Below, one piece after another: positions 24,141-32,253 of a DNA stretch of 64,000 nucleotides. The notes under the pieces are model-generated. The model was not told the DNA's origin, did no database searches, and was given only the letters and a program-made list of their open reading frames with translations. Source of the stretch: Hydrogenophilales bacterium (GTDB lineage: Bacteria; Pseudomonadota; Gammaproteobacteria; Burkholderiales; Thiobacillaceae); assembly GCA_016719465.1 (NCBI GenBank), contig JADJYY010000038.1, forward strand, positions 1-64,000, given 5' to 3'. Each line of letters opens with the position of its first letter. Position 1 is the first letter of the stretch. A program made the position numbers and the translations under genes.

Positions 24141-26150
24141 GTGGCGGCGGAGCGGACCAAACCTTTTTTCCTGAGTATCCGGCTCAAGGTCCTCCTGTTC
24201 GCCGGGCTGTCCCTTGCCGTGATCACGGCGGCGTTCACCTGGCTGGCCCTGGACCAGATGGACGAGCGTCAGCAAACCACGCTGGCCGAGCAGCGGGTAC
24301 GCGCCGTCGAATTGCTGGGGCGCCTGTTCCAGCATCAGTCCGCGCGCCTGCACTCCCTGGGAACCCTGGTGTCCGACCTTCCCGGCGTGCGGGGCGCGTT
24401 GCTGACGGCGGACAAGCCGAGTCTCGCCCGGGTGTTCGCCCCTTTCTGGTCCGATCTCAACCTGAACCATGGCCTCGATCGCATCGCTTTCCTGTCACCG
24501 GGCGGCGAAGTCCTGGGCGACTGGGGCATGGCCGATACCGGTGGACACACCAGGAAGCTGGCCGGTGAGGCAAGCGGCAGGGAGGCGCCCAGCCACTGGC
24601 TCGAATGCGAGCCCCGTTGCCTTTACATCACGGCGGTACCCCTGGTGGAGCGAGGCCATTATGCCGGCACCGTGATCCTCACCGCCGGCCTGCAGGATCT
24701 GATCCTGGATTTCCGGCGTTTGTCGGGGGCGGAACTGGCCGTGCTGGATGCGCGGGGTGGGAGCCTGGTCGGGCACATCATCTCGGTCAGCGGCGGCTTC
24801 GCCTATCAGGAACTACTGCGCTCACTGCAACCCGGGGAGATCCGGGACGATGTTTTCCAGGTGGAACGCTCGGACCGCCATTTCCGCTTCCACCGTTTCG
24901 ACGCACCGACGACCGGCGTGGGCGGGGTCAAGTTCCTCGCCATCCACGACATTACCGCCGAATGCCGGGAAATGGCCGTCGCGATGCGCTCCAGCCTGCT
25001 TCTGGGCGGGCTGATCCTGGTCCTGTCCCTGGCCTTGCTGTACATGCTGCTGCGACCCACCATGAATCGCCTTTCCCAGGCCATGGATGCCCTGCCGCTT
25101 CTGGGTGAGGCGCGTTACGCCGAGGCCCGCGCGGCCTTGCCGGTGAGCGGCGGGCCGGGCCTCCATCGGGACGAAGTGGACAAGCTGGAGGCGTTGACCC
25201 ATGCCCTGGCCGATACCCTGGAAGCCTTGCATTCCCAGTCCAGGGAACATGCCGCCTCGCTCCAGGCCCAGGCCACCCAGTTGGAACAGGAGCGGGATTT
25301 TGTGGCCGGCATCCTGGATACCGCCCCTGTCCTGATCCTGACCTACGGCCGCGATGAACGCATCCGTCTGGCCAACGTCAACGCGGTACGCACCAGCGGC
25401 TACCAGCCCGGTGGCTTGACCGGGTGTTTCTTTTCCAGCGTGTTCATGAGCAGCCAGCAGCGCGATCACCATGCCGCCCTCCTGGGCCGGATGCGCGTGG
25501 GCGAGATACTCCACAGCGAAAGCGGTTTCCAGCGCCCCGACGGCGTGGAAAGGGACGTGGTCTGGTTCCATTCCTGCCTGGACAGCCCGTCCGGCGAGCG
25601 CACCTACCTCTCCGTTGGCCTGGACGTGACCGACTACCGGCAGGTCGAACGCAGCCTCATGCTGCGGGCCGAGCACGACAGCGTCACCGGCCTCTACAAC
25701 CGACGCGCCTTCAAGCGGGAACTGGATGCCATGCTGGCCAACGGCCTCAAGGGCGCCCTGCTGCTGTGCGAAATCGACGAATTCCTCGCCGCGAGCGCAT
25801 CCGCCGGCCACGACGACCACGCGCGGGTGGAATTCGCCCGCCATGCCGAAAAACTGAGCCCCGGTCCCGCCTTGACCGCGCGCCTTGGGGGCGACGAGTT
25901 CGCCCTGATTTTCCCCGGCATCGGGTCGGCCGAGGCCGTCGCGCTGGCGCGCGGCCTGAACCGGGTGGCCGTCCATGCCACGACCGATGGCGGTGTTGGG
26001 AACCCGCTTTCCGTCAGCGTCGGCATCGTGCTGTTCCATGACTTGGCCGGCGGCGCCGACAGCCTGCTGGCCGATGGCGAGATCGCCCTGGCCCAGGCGC
26101 GGGCCAAGGGCCATGGCGCCTGGCATCTCTATTCCGGTGACGGCTCCTGA
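24141..26150 (+). CDS. membrane sensor protein with PAS and partly degenerate GGDEF domain
   Basis: This 669-residue protein has an N-terminal membrane segment (about 15-35), a periplasmic sensor (about 36-280, Cache-like), a second membrane segment (about 285-305), a linker coiled coil, a PAS domain (about 390-505) and a C-terminal GGDEF domain (about 520-665). The loop ARLGGDEFALIF (about 583) is intact and the first metal Asp is kept (CEIDEF). The substrate-binding region usually written NDxxGHxxGD reads SASAGHDDHA, and the domain is shortened there. It may therefore bind but not make c-di-GMP, or have altered activity. It lies ten bases after the porin gene. Confidence 0.8.
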   Translation: MAAERTKPFFLSIRLKVLLFAGLSLAVITAAFTWLALDQMDERQQTTLAEQRVRAVELLGRLFQHQSARLHSLGTLVSDLPGVRGALLTADKPSLARVFAPFWSDLNLNHGLDRIAFLSPGGEVLGDWGMADTGGHTRKLAGEASGREAPSHWLECEPRCLYITAVPLVERGHYAGTVILTAGLQDLILDFRRLSGAELAVLDARGGSLVGHIISVSGGFAYQELLRSLQPGEIRDDVFQVERSDRHFRFHRFDAPTTGVGGVKFLAIHDITAECREMAVAMRSSLLLGGLILVLSLALLYMLLRPTMNRLSQAMDALPLLGEARYAEARAALPVSGGPGLHRDEVDKLEALTHALADTLEALHSQSREHAASLQAQATQLEQERDFVAGILDTAPVLILTYGRDERIRLANVNAVRTSGYQPGGLTGCFFSSVFMSSQQRDHHAALLGRMRVGEILHSESGFQRPDGVERDVVWFHSCLDSPSGERTYLSVGLDVTDYRQVERSLMLRAEHDSVTGLYNRRAFKRELDAMLANGLKGALLLCEIDEFLAASASAGHDDHARVEFARHAEKLSPGPALTARLGGDEFALIFPGIGSAEAVALARGLNRVAVHATTDGGVGNPLSVSVGIVLFHDLAGGADSLLADGEIALAQARAKGHGAWHLYSGDGS

Positions 26151-26167
26151 CCGGCTTGCCGCCCCCC

Positions 26168-26195
26168 CTTGAAGCGCCGCCGTTGATCCCCACTT
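26168..26195 (+). promoter_or_regulatory. sigma-32 (RpoH) promoter of htpG
   Basis: CTTGAA (26168-26173), a 14-base spacer and CCCCACTT (26188-26195) match the heat-shock consensus CTTGAA-N13/15-CCCCATNT at all but one position. It lies 34 bases before the htpG ATG. A CCCCTGT/ACAGGGG hairpin (26200-26206 and 26212-26218) covers the ribosome site just downstream. Confidence 0.8.
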
Positions 26196-26229
26196 AAACC
26201 CCCTGTTATTCACAGGGGAGTTCTCCGCC

Positions 26230-28113
26230 ATGACCGAAACCGCCACCAAGGAAACCCTGGGCTTCCAGGCCGAGGTGAAGCAACTGCTTCACCTGATGAT
26301 CCATTCCCTCTACAGCCACAAGGAAATCTTCCTCAGGGAACTGATTTCCAATGCCAGCGACGCCGCCGACAAGCTGCGCTTCGAGGCCCTGTCCGACCCG
26401 GCCCTGTTCGAGCAGGACGCCGAGCTGAAGATCCGGGTGAGCGTGGACAAGGACGCCAGGACCATCACCATCCGCGACAACGGCATCGGCATGAGCCGCC
26501 AGGAGGTGATCGAGCACATCGGCACCATCGCCAAGTCCGGCACACGGGAATTCTTCGGCAAGCTCACCGGCGACCAGAAGAAGGACGCCCAGCTGATCGG
26601 CCAGTTCGGCGTCGGCTTCTATTCCAGCTTCATCGTCTCCGACAAGGTGACGCTCACCACCCGCCGCGCCGGCCTCACCAAGGAGCATGGCGTGCGCTGG
26701 GAATGCGCCATGGATGGCGAGGAGGGTGGAAAAAGCGCCGGCCAGTACAGCCTGGAGACGGTGGAAAAAGCCGAGCGGGGCACCGAGATCGTGTTGCACC
26801 TGAAGGACGACGAGGCCGAGTTCCTCGACGACTGGCGCGTCAAATCCATCATCCGCGAGTATTCCGACCATATCGCCATCCCGGTGGAATTTACCGACGA
26901 GAAAGGCGAGACGGAGACCGCCAACCGGGCCAACGCCCTCTGGGCCCGCGCCAAGAACGACATCACCGAGGACGAATACAAGGCCTTCTACAAGCACGTG
27001 GGCCACGACTACGAGGATCCCCTGGCCTGGACCCACGTCAAGGTGGAAGGCCGCCAGGATTACACCGCCCTGCTCTATGTGCCCGCCCACGCCCCCTTCG
27101 ACCTGTGGGACCGGGATGCCAAGGCCGGCGTGAAGCTCTACGTGAAGCGGGTGTTCATCATGGAGGACGCGCGCAAGCTGATGCCCGCCTACCTGCGCTT
27201 CATCCGCGGCGTCATCGATGCCGCCGACCTGCCGCTCAACGTCTCCCGGGAAATCCTGCAGGAAACCCGGGACATGGAGATGATCCGCAACGGCTGCGTG
27301 CGCAAGACCCTGGACCTGCTGGATGACCTCGCCGAGAACCGCAAGGACGACTACGCCAAGGTCTGGGAACACTTCGGCAAGGTGCTGAAGGAAGGCGTGG
27401 GCGAGGACCACGCCAACAAGGAGCGCATCGCCAAACTGCTGCGCTTCCGCACCACCCGGGCCGACGAGGAAACCGTCAGCCTGGCCGACTACCTGGGCCG
27501 CATGCGGGAGGGCCAGGACAAGATCTATTACCTCACCGCCGACACCCTGGCCGCCGCCAAGGCCAGCCCCCACCTGGAGGTTTTCCGGAAAAAAGGCGTG
27601 GAAGTGCTGTTGCTGGCCGACCGGGTGGACGAATGGCTGGTGTCCAACCTGTTCGAGTTCGAGGGCAAGTCACTGGCCTCCGTCGCCAAGGGCCAGGTGG
27701 ACCTGTCCGCCATCCAGTCCGAGGGCGAGGACAAGGAGGAACCGGCCAAGGCCGAGGAGGAAGCCAGGCCCCTGCTGGAGCGCCTCAAGAAATCCCTGGA
27801 ATCCCGCGCCAAGGACGTGCGCGCCAGCCACCGCCTGGTGGAATCCCCCGCCTGCCTGGTGGCCGACGAGGGCGACATGAACGCCAACCTGGCGCGCATG
27901 CTGAAGTCCATGGGCCAGGCGGTGCCGGAAACCCAGCCCATCCTGGAAGTGAACCTGGGCCATCCCTTGCTGAAACGCCTGGAAGGCGAGGAGGGCGAGC
28001 GTTTCGACGAACTGGCCGGCCTGCTCCTGGATCAGGCGGTGCTTCTGGACGGTGGCCAGCTGGGTGATCCGGCGGGCTTCGTGAAGCGGGTCAACGGGCT
28101 GCTGTTCGGCTGA
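26230..28113 (+). CDS. htpG: molecular chaperone HtpG (Hsp90)
   Basis: This 627-residue Hsp90 homologue has the GHKL ATPase domain with FLRELISNASDAADKLR, the DNGIGM loop and GQFGVGFYSSF, a middle domain (LPLNVSREILQETRDM) and the C-terminal dimerisation domain. Length is that of bacterial HtpG. The ATG follows AGGGGAG. It is a single-gene unit behind a sigma-32-type promoter, and a GC-only hairpin follows the gene. No defects were seen. Confidence 0.96.
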   Translation: MTETATKETLGFQAEVKQLLHLMIHSLYSHKEIFLRELISNASDAADKLRFEALSDPALFEQDAELKIRVSVDKDARTITIRDNGIGMSRQEVIEHIGTIAKSGTREFFGKLTGDQKKDAQLIGQFGVGFYSSFIVSDKVTLTTRRAGLTKEHGVRWECAMDGEEGGKSAGQYSLETVEKAERGTEIVLHLKDDEAEFLDDWRVKSIIREYSDHIAIPVEFTDEKGETETANRANALWARAKNDITEDEYKAFYKHVGHDYEDPLAWTHVKVEGRQDYTALLYVPAHAPFDLWDRDAKAGVKLYVKRVFIMEDARKLMPAYLRFIRGVIDAADLPLNVSREILQETRDMEMIRNGCVRKTLDLLDDLAENRKDDYAKVWEHFGKVLKEGVGEDHANKERIAKLLRFRTTRADEETVSLADYLGRMREGQDKIYYLTADTLAAAKASPHLEVFRKKGVEVLLLADRVDEWLVSNLFEFEGKSLASVAKGQVDLSAIQSEGEDKEEPAKAEEEARPLLERLKKSLESRAKDVRASHRLVESPACLVADEGDMNANLARMLKSMGQAVPETQPILEVNLGHPLLKRLEGEEGERFDELAGLLLDQAVLLDGGQLGDPAGFVKRVNGLLFG

Positions 28114-28125
28114 GCGCCGGGGTCG

Positions 28126-28151
28126 CCGCCGCCCCTGGGCCGGGGCGGCGG
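28126..28151 (+). terminator. GC hairpin after htpG, possible terminator
   Basis: Ten-base stem CCGCCGCCCC/GGGGCGGCGG (28126-28135 and 28142-28151) with a six-base loop, 12 bases after the htpG stop. No U-run follows, so termination here would be atypical; it may instead protect the 3' end. Confidence 0.45.
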
Positions 28152-28346
28152 GGCATGATCCCTACTGAAATAGGCGCTTAGTCCGGCGTGGCGAGGGGGC
28201 TCACTCCCTTCGTTGTTTCCCGGCGCCCGCCCGGGTGCCCTTGCATACCCCCGGCTCGTTCATGGGCATGTGCCGCCCCTTGCGGTCTATAGTGAACTTG
28301 ATTGATCAAGAATTGGGGAGTCCACACGCCGACGAGGAGATCGAAA

Positions 28347-28574
28347 ATGAGCAATGCCATTTCGGATTTCATGGTTCATATCGATGACGATTTGTATCCC
28401 GGCGAGCGCAGGTTGCTGGAAGCCGACGTGATGAACGGCGACTGCGTCGTCAGCGCCCACATACCGGACAGCACGCCGCACCTGATGATGGTCGTGTACG
28501 ACAGCGAATGTACCCACGCCCGGGAAATTCTCGGCCAGGTCCGGAACATGGGCGTGCACGCCACCATGTTGTAG
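28347..28574 (+). CDS. small HMA-like protein without the CxxC motif
   Basis: The ATG at 28347 has a good GAGGAG site and gives 75 residues. Strand-helix-strand-strand-helix-strand order (DFMVHIDDDL, ERRLLEADVM, CVVSAHIPD, HLMMVVYDS, AREILGQVRNMG, VHATML) fits the heavy-metal-associated ferredoxin-like fold. The metal site between the first strand and helix, usually CxxC, is absent; the cysteines present (CVVSA, ECTHA) are elsewhere. It stands alone. Upstream is a 14-base palindrome CTTGAT-TG-ATCAAG (28297-28310). Such proteins are seen in many betaproteobacteria, but function is unknown. Confidence 0.6.
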   Translation: MSNAISDFMVHIDDDLYPGERRLLEADVMNGDCVVSAHIPDSTPHLMMVVYDSECTHAREILGQVRNMGVHATML

Positions 28575-28675
28575 GCGCGGTCGTCGCCCCCCGCTCATCA
28601 CCGTGAAAACCGCGCCTGCGGCGCGGGGCGTACCGGGCACCCCGGGGCCGGGAGGGGGCTTTCCAGGATGAACGC

Positions 28676-30115
28676 TTACGGCGCGCCGTCCGCCCGCTGG
28701 TCGAGCATTTCCCGATACATCGCCGCGTATTCCTTGGCGCTGTGTTCCCAGCTGAAATCCCGGCTCATGCCGGCCAGTTGCATCTTTTTCCACGCCGCCT
28801 TGTCCGCGTAGAGGGATAGGGCGCGCTCGATGGCCAGCCAGAGGGCATGGGGCGCGGCTTCCTGGAACTGGAAGCCGGTCACGCCATCCTCCACCGTATC
28901 CTTCAGGCCGCCGGTGGCATGCACGATGGGTACCGTGCCATAACGCAGGCTGTACATCTGGTTCAGGCCGCAGGGTTCGAAGCGGGAGGGCATGAGGAAG
29001 CAGTCCGCGCCCGCCTCGATGCGGTGGGACAGTCCCTCGTCGTAACCGATGAAGCAGGCCGCCCGGCCGGGGTGGCGGGCCACGGTGTCGCGCACCGCCT
29101 GCTCGAGATCCTTATCTCCGGTGCCGAGCATGATCAGTTGCCCGCCACGCTGGATGATGCCTTCCGCCACCGCCAGCACGAGGTCCAGGCCCTTCTGGTG
29201 GGTCATGCGGGCGATGAGGCCGAACAGGGGGGCGTCCGCGTCCTGGTCCAGCCCCATCTCCTCCTGCAATTTCTGTTTGCAGCGCTTCTTGCCCGAGGGC
29301 GCGCGCAGGGAGTAGGCACCGGGCAGGTGCAGGTCGGACGACGGGTTCCAGTCCCCCGTGTCGATGCCGTTGAGGATGCCGCGCATATCCGCCTTGCGCG
29401 TGGCCAGCAGGCCCTGCATGCCCATGCCCAGGGGTTCGCGCTGGATTTCCTCGGCGTAGGTGGGGGAGACGGTGGTGATGCGGTCGGCGTAATAGAGGCC
29501 GGCTTTCAGGAAGGAAAGATTGCCGTAGTACTCCACGCCCTGTATGGAGAAGCTCTCGGCCGGGAGTCCCAGCCGGGGCACGGTGGAAGGCGGGAAGATG
29601 CCCTGGTAGGCCAGGTTGTGGACGGTGATCACGCTGGGCACGGGGCGGCCCAGGAAGTTCAGATAGGCCGGCGCCAGGCCGGTCTGCCAGTCGTTGCAGT
29701 GCAACAGGTCGGGGCGCCATTCCAGCGGCGAATCCGGCGAGGCCAGGCGGGCGGCGACCTGGCTCAGCACGGCGAAGCGCTGGGCGTTGTCCATGTAGTC
29801 CTGGCCGGCGGCATCCTGGTAGGGACCGCCCTGGCGGGTAAAGGCCAGGGGGGCGTCCAGGACATAGAGGGGAGTGTCGGAACCGGGCAGGGTGCTGAGC
29901 AGAAGCCGGGCCTCCATGGCGTCGGGCAGGCCGGAAAAGCGGGCCACCACCACGGCGGTGCCCATTTTCTGCAGCACGGCGGGATAGCCGGGCATGAGCA
30001 GACGGCAATCCAGTCCGATTTCCCGCAGGGCCGGCGGCAGGGCGCCGGAGACGTCCGCCAGGCCGCCGGTCTTGACCAGCGGCACGGCTTCGGAAGTGGC
30101 GTAAAGGATGTTCAT
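28676..30115 (-). CDS. glgA: glycogen synthase
   Basis: This 479-residue GT5 enzyme transfers glucose from ADP-glucose to glycogen. The N-terminal KTGGLADVSGALP binds ADP-glucose. HNLAYQGIFP and the YYADRITTVSPTYAEEI block follow, and the C-terminal domain has the catalytic region SRFEPCGLNQMYSLRYGTVPIVHATGGLKDTV. Length matches bacterial GlgA. No other glycogen genes are adjacent, but gnd and zwf, also central carbon genes, lie about 2 kb away. Confidence 0.95.
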   Translation of the reverse strand: MNILYATSEAVPLVKTGGLADVSGALPPALREIGLDCRLLMPGYPAVLQKMGTAVVVARFSGLPDAMEARLLLSTLPGSDTPLYVLDAPLAFTRQGGPYQDAAGQDYMDNAQRFAVLSQVAARLASPDSPLEWRPDLLHCNDWQTGLAPAYLNFLGRPVPSVITVHNLAYQGIFPPSTVPRLGLPAESFSIQGVEYYGNLSFLKAGLYYADRITTVSPTYAEEIQREPLGMGMQGLLATRKADMRGILNGIDTGDWNPSSDLHLPGAYSLRAPSGKKRCKQKLQEEMGLDQDADAPLFGLIARMTHQKGLDLVLAVAEGIIQRGGQLIMLGTGDKDLEQAVRDTVARHPGRAACFIGYDEGLSHRIEAGADCFLMPSRFEPCGLNQMYSLRYGTVPIVHATGGLKDTVEDGVTGFQFQEAAPHALWLAIERALSLYADKAAWKKMQLAGMSRDFSWEHSAKEYAAMYREMLDQRADGAP

Positions 30116-30219
30116 GGTCGCGACAGCCCGAATCGGGCAGACATCAGTGAGTCGATAACCATATCCGAAACCGTGCCGGATTGCTCGCCAACGTGGATCT
30201 TCAGGCGGGCGGGCCAGAA

Positions 30220-30250
30220 CGACAACGGCCGACGATGTCGGCCGTTGTCG
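30220..30250 (-). terminator. hairpin after the periplasmic DsrE gene
   Basis: Perfect 14-base stem CGACAACGGCCGAC/GTCGGCCGTTGTCG (30220-30233 and 30237-30250) with a three-base loop, 17 bases beyond the stop at 30268. Only two U follow on the minus strand, so it is a strong hairpin but a weak intrinsic terminator. Confidence 0.6.
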
Positions 30251-30267
30251 ATGGGCTTGCGGGAGGA

Positions 30268-30738
30268 TCAGGGCTTCAGATAGACGAAGCCTTCCTTGGC
30301 CTGGAGCTTGCCGATCTCGGCCACGCCGGAGGGCACCACCTGGGCTTCCATGATCACGGCGCTGTCGTCCAGGTTGCGACCTTTCAGCGTGTTGCGGCAG
30401 ACGCGGAATTCCACGCCCTTTTCCTTCAGGCCGGCCACCTGGGGCGCGAAGGCGCCCTTGTCGTCCTTGGCGTCGTTGAGCAGGAAGTCGATGCCCTTGC
30501 CGTGGGTGACCACCACGATCTTGGCGTCCGGGCTGGCGTTCACGTGGTTTTCCACGTTGCGCATGGCGATGCGGGCGACGCTGGAGTCGTTGACGTGGTA
30601 AACCACCTTTTCCTGGGGCGCCGCGGCTTCGGCGGCCGGTTTCGCGGGCTTGGCGGATTTGGCGGGCGTCGAGGCCTGGGCGGCGGGCAGGATGAGGGCG
30701 GCGCTCAGCAGGGCGGCGAGCAGGGGGATGCGATTCAT
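30268..30738 (-). CDS. periplasmic DsrE-family protein
   Basis: This 156-residue protein has a signal peptide (MNRIPLLAALLSAALILPAAQA), an Ala/Lys/Pro linker and a DsrE-like domain (about 44-156). It shows VVYHVNDSS, IVVVTHGKGIDFLL, the family Cys at 114 (FRVCRNTL) and the ending VVPSGVAEIGKLQAKEGFVYLKP. DsrE domains bind or transfer sulfane sulfur in some proteins; the single Cys is in the right place. The gene faces the ECF sigma operon across a shared intergenic region containing matching ECF-type promoters on both strands. The same domain forms the C-terminal part of the anti-sigma factor, with an equivalent Cys. Confidence 0.85.
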   Translation of the reverse strand: MNRIPLLAALLSAALILPAAQASTPAKSAKPAKPAAEAAAPQEKVVYHVNDSSVARIAMRNVENHVNASPDAKIVVVTHGKGIDFLLNDAKDDKGAFAPQVAGLKEKGVEFRVCRNTLKGRNLDDSAVIMEAQVVPSGVAEIGKLQAKEGFVYLKP

Positions 30739-30786
30739 GGTCTTCTCCAGAGGGGTTTGACGGTCATGTGGGATATGCCACCTGCA

Positions 30787-30815
30787 TAGGACGCGACAGG
30801 AAGACGATATATTCC
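30787..30815 (-). promoter_or_regulatory. ECF-type promoter of the periplasmic DsrE gene
   Basis: Read on the minus strand: GGAATAT (30815-30809), 15 bases, then CGTCCTA (30793-30787). It points to the DsrE gene, whose ATG is 49 bases on. The spacing and both hexamer-like blocks are identical to those of the plus-strand site at 30828-30857. Confidence 0.7.
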
Positions 30816-30827
30816 ACGTCCCGGCAT

Positions 30828-30857
30828 GGAATATTCCGACTACCCGGTCCGTCCTAA
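30828..30857 (+). promoter_or_regulatory. ECF-type promoter of the sigma/anti-sigma operon
   Basis: GGAATAT (30828-30834), 15 bases, then CGTCCTAA (30850-30857). The GGAAT-type -35 and CGTC-type -10 are characteristic of ECF sigma factors. The sigma gene begins 32 bases on, so autoregulation is the simplest reading. Confidence 0.72.
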
Positions 30858-30888
30858 CCTTGATGCTTCACGCTGATCGGCCCGCTTG

Positions 30889-31455
30889 ATGCGCAACCTG
30901 TTTTCCCTGCTGAACTTCCCCGCCCATCGCCGGCTGGAGGCCCTGCGCCCCCGCCTGCACCGCCTGGCCTACGCCTGGTGCCACGATGCCGCGTTGGCGG
31001 ACGACCTGGTGCAGGACACCCTGGCCAAGGCCCTGACCCGGAGCGATCAGCTGCGCGACGAGCAGGCCCTGGAAAGCTGGCTGTTTTCCATCCTGAACAA
31101 CTGCTGGCGCGACCACCTGCGCGCGCGGCGGGATTTCGTGGATGTATCGGAGCTGGATGAAGCCATCCATTCCGAGGAACCCGGGCCGGAGCAGCACTAC
31201 GCCAGCCGCCAGACCGTCCAGCGGGTGCGCCGGGCCATCGCGCGCCTGCCCATCGGCCAGCGCCAGGTCATCACCCTGGTGGATATCGAGGAATGCGGCT
31301 ACGCCGATGTGGCCCGCATCCTGGGCGTGCCGGTGGGGACCATCATGAGCCGCCTGTCCCGGGCCCGGCAGGCCCTGAAACAACATCTCTCGACGGACCA
31401 GTCCGCGCCGGTGGCGGGCGCCGACGATCGGCCCGTCATCAGGAGAATCAAATGA
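30889..31455 (+). CDS. ECF sigma factor
   Basis: This 188-residue sigma-70 family ECF protein starts at ATG 30889 (an in-frame TTG lies one codon earlier). Region 2 is at about 20-85 (HRLAYAWCHDAALADDLVQDTLAKAL, with the AxDLVQDT core-binding and -10 motif). Region 4 is at about 125-178 (LPIGQRQVITLVDIEECGYADVARILGVPVGTIMSRLSRAR). The gene overlaps the anti-sigma gene as ATGA. A promoter of matching design lies upstream and a second one drives the divergent DsrE gene. I could not assign an ECF group number. Confidence 0.9.
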   Translation: MRNLFSLLNFPAHRRLEALRPRLHRLAYAWCHDAALADDLVQDTLAKALTRSDQLRDEQALESWLFSILNNCWRDHLRARRDFVDVSELDEAIHSEEPGPEQHYASRQTVQRVRRAIARLPIGQRQVITLVDIEECGYADVARILGVPVGTIMSRLSRARQALKQHLSTDQSAPVAGADDRPVIRRIK

Positions 31456-32199
31456 AGGAATCCGACATGCGCGACACCGCGGGCGCCAGCCCGACCCCGG
31501 AATATCTCAACGCCTTCCTCGACGGCGAACTGACCGCCGACGAACGCGCCCACGTGCTGACCCTGCTGGAATCGGACCCCGAGTTCAAGGCGCGCGCCTG
31601 CGAAATGCGCACCCTCAAGGAAATGGTCCGGGGCGCCTACGGCGAGGTGCCCGCCGCGCCGGCGCGGACGCGGCGGCCCGCGTTCCACGGCGTCCCCCAG
31701 GCCCTGGCGGCGGGCGTTCTGCTGGCCCTGGGCCTGGGCGCGGGCTGGATGGCGCGGGATCTCACCGCCGCCCCGGCCGGCTACGATCGCCTGGCCGGCC
31801 TGCCCGACGGCTACCAGGCCATCGCCCTGAGCGAGCGGGTGGACCGTGACAAGATCATCCTGCACCTGGATTCCGGCGAGCCGGGGCGCCTGGCCCAGGT
31901 GCTGGACCTGGCCGAAAGGCTGCTCGACCGGCAACCCTCGGCGCGCATCGAGATCGTCGCCAACAGCTATGGCCTGGATCTGTTGCGCGCCGACGTCACA
32001 CCCCTGGGCCATCGCATCGAGAACATGGCGCGACGCCACGCCAACCTCAGCTTCGTGGCCTGCGGCCAGACCGTCGCGCGCCTGAAGCGCGAAGGCGCGC
32101 GGGTGAGCCTCCTGCCCGTGGCCCACACCGCCACCTCCGCCATCAACGAGATCATGACCCGCATGGGCCAGGGCTGGGTGTGTGAACGTGAAGGTGTGA
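31452..32199 (+). CDS. membrane anti-sigma factor with C-terminal DsrE-like domain (3' frameshift)
   Basis: The ATG overlaps the sigma stop. Residues 1-65 form a cytoplasmic anti-sigma domain (YLNAFLDGELTADERAHV), 82-100 a membrane segment, and 133-249 a periplasmic DsrE-like domain with IILHLDSGEPG, IEIVANSYGLDLL, Cys204 (FVACGQTV) and TATSAINEIMTRMGQGWV. As given, the frame does not stop at the domain end but runs to 32903 through gnd. Adding two bases to the GTGTGTG run at 32178-32184 restores the ending GWVCVNVKV and a TGA at 32197-32199, giving 249 residues. The coordinates here use that ancestral end. No zinc-binding HxxxCxxC motif is present. Confidence 0.75.
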
Positions 32200-32253
32200 A
32201 TTTTTCGGTGCCGAGCCGATACTTCGGTCATCGCGGAAGAATCGGAGCATGGC

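Noticed and set aside
28297..28310. FNR box before the HMA-like gene
   Set aside because: CTTGAT-TG-ATCAAG has the right arms, but two bases between TTGAT and ATCAA where FNR-type sites need four.
30268..30738. Subunit of the DsrEFH sulfur relay
   Set aside because: The protein is exported and stands alone; DsrEFH is cytoplasmic and encoded with dsr genes, none of which is present.
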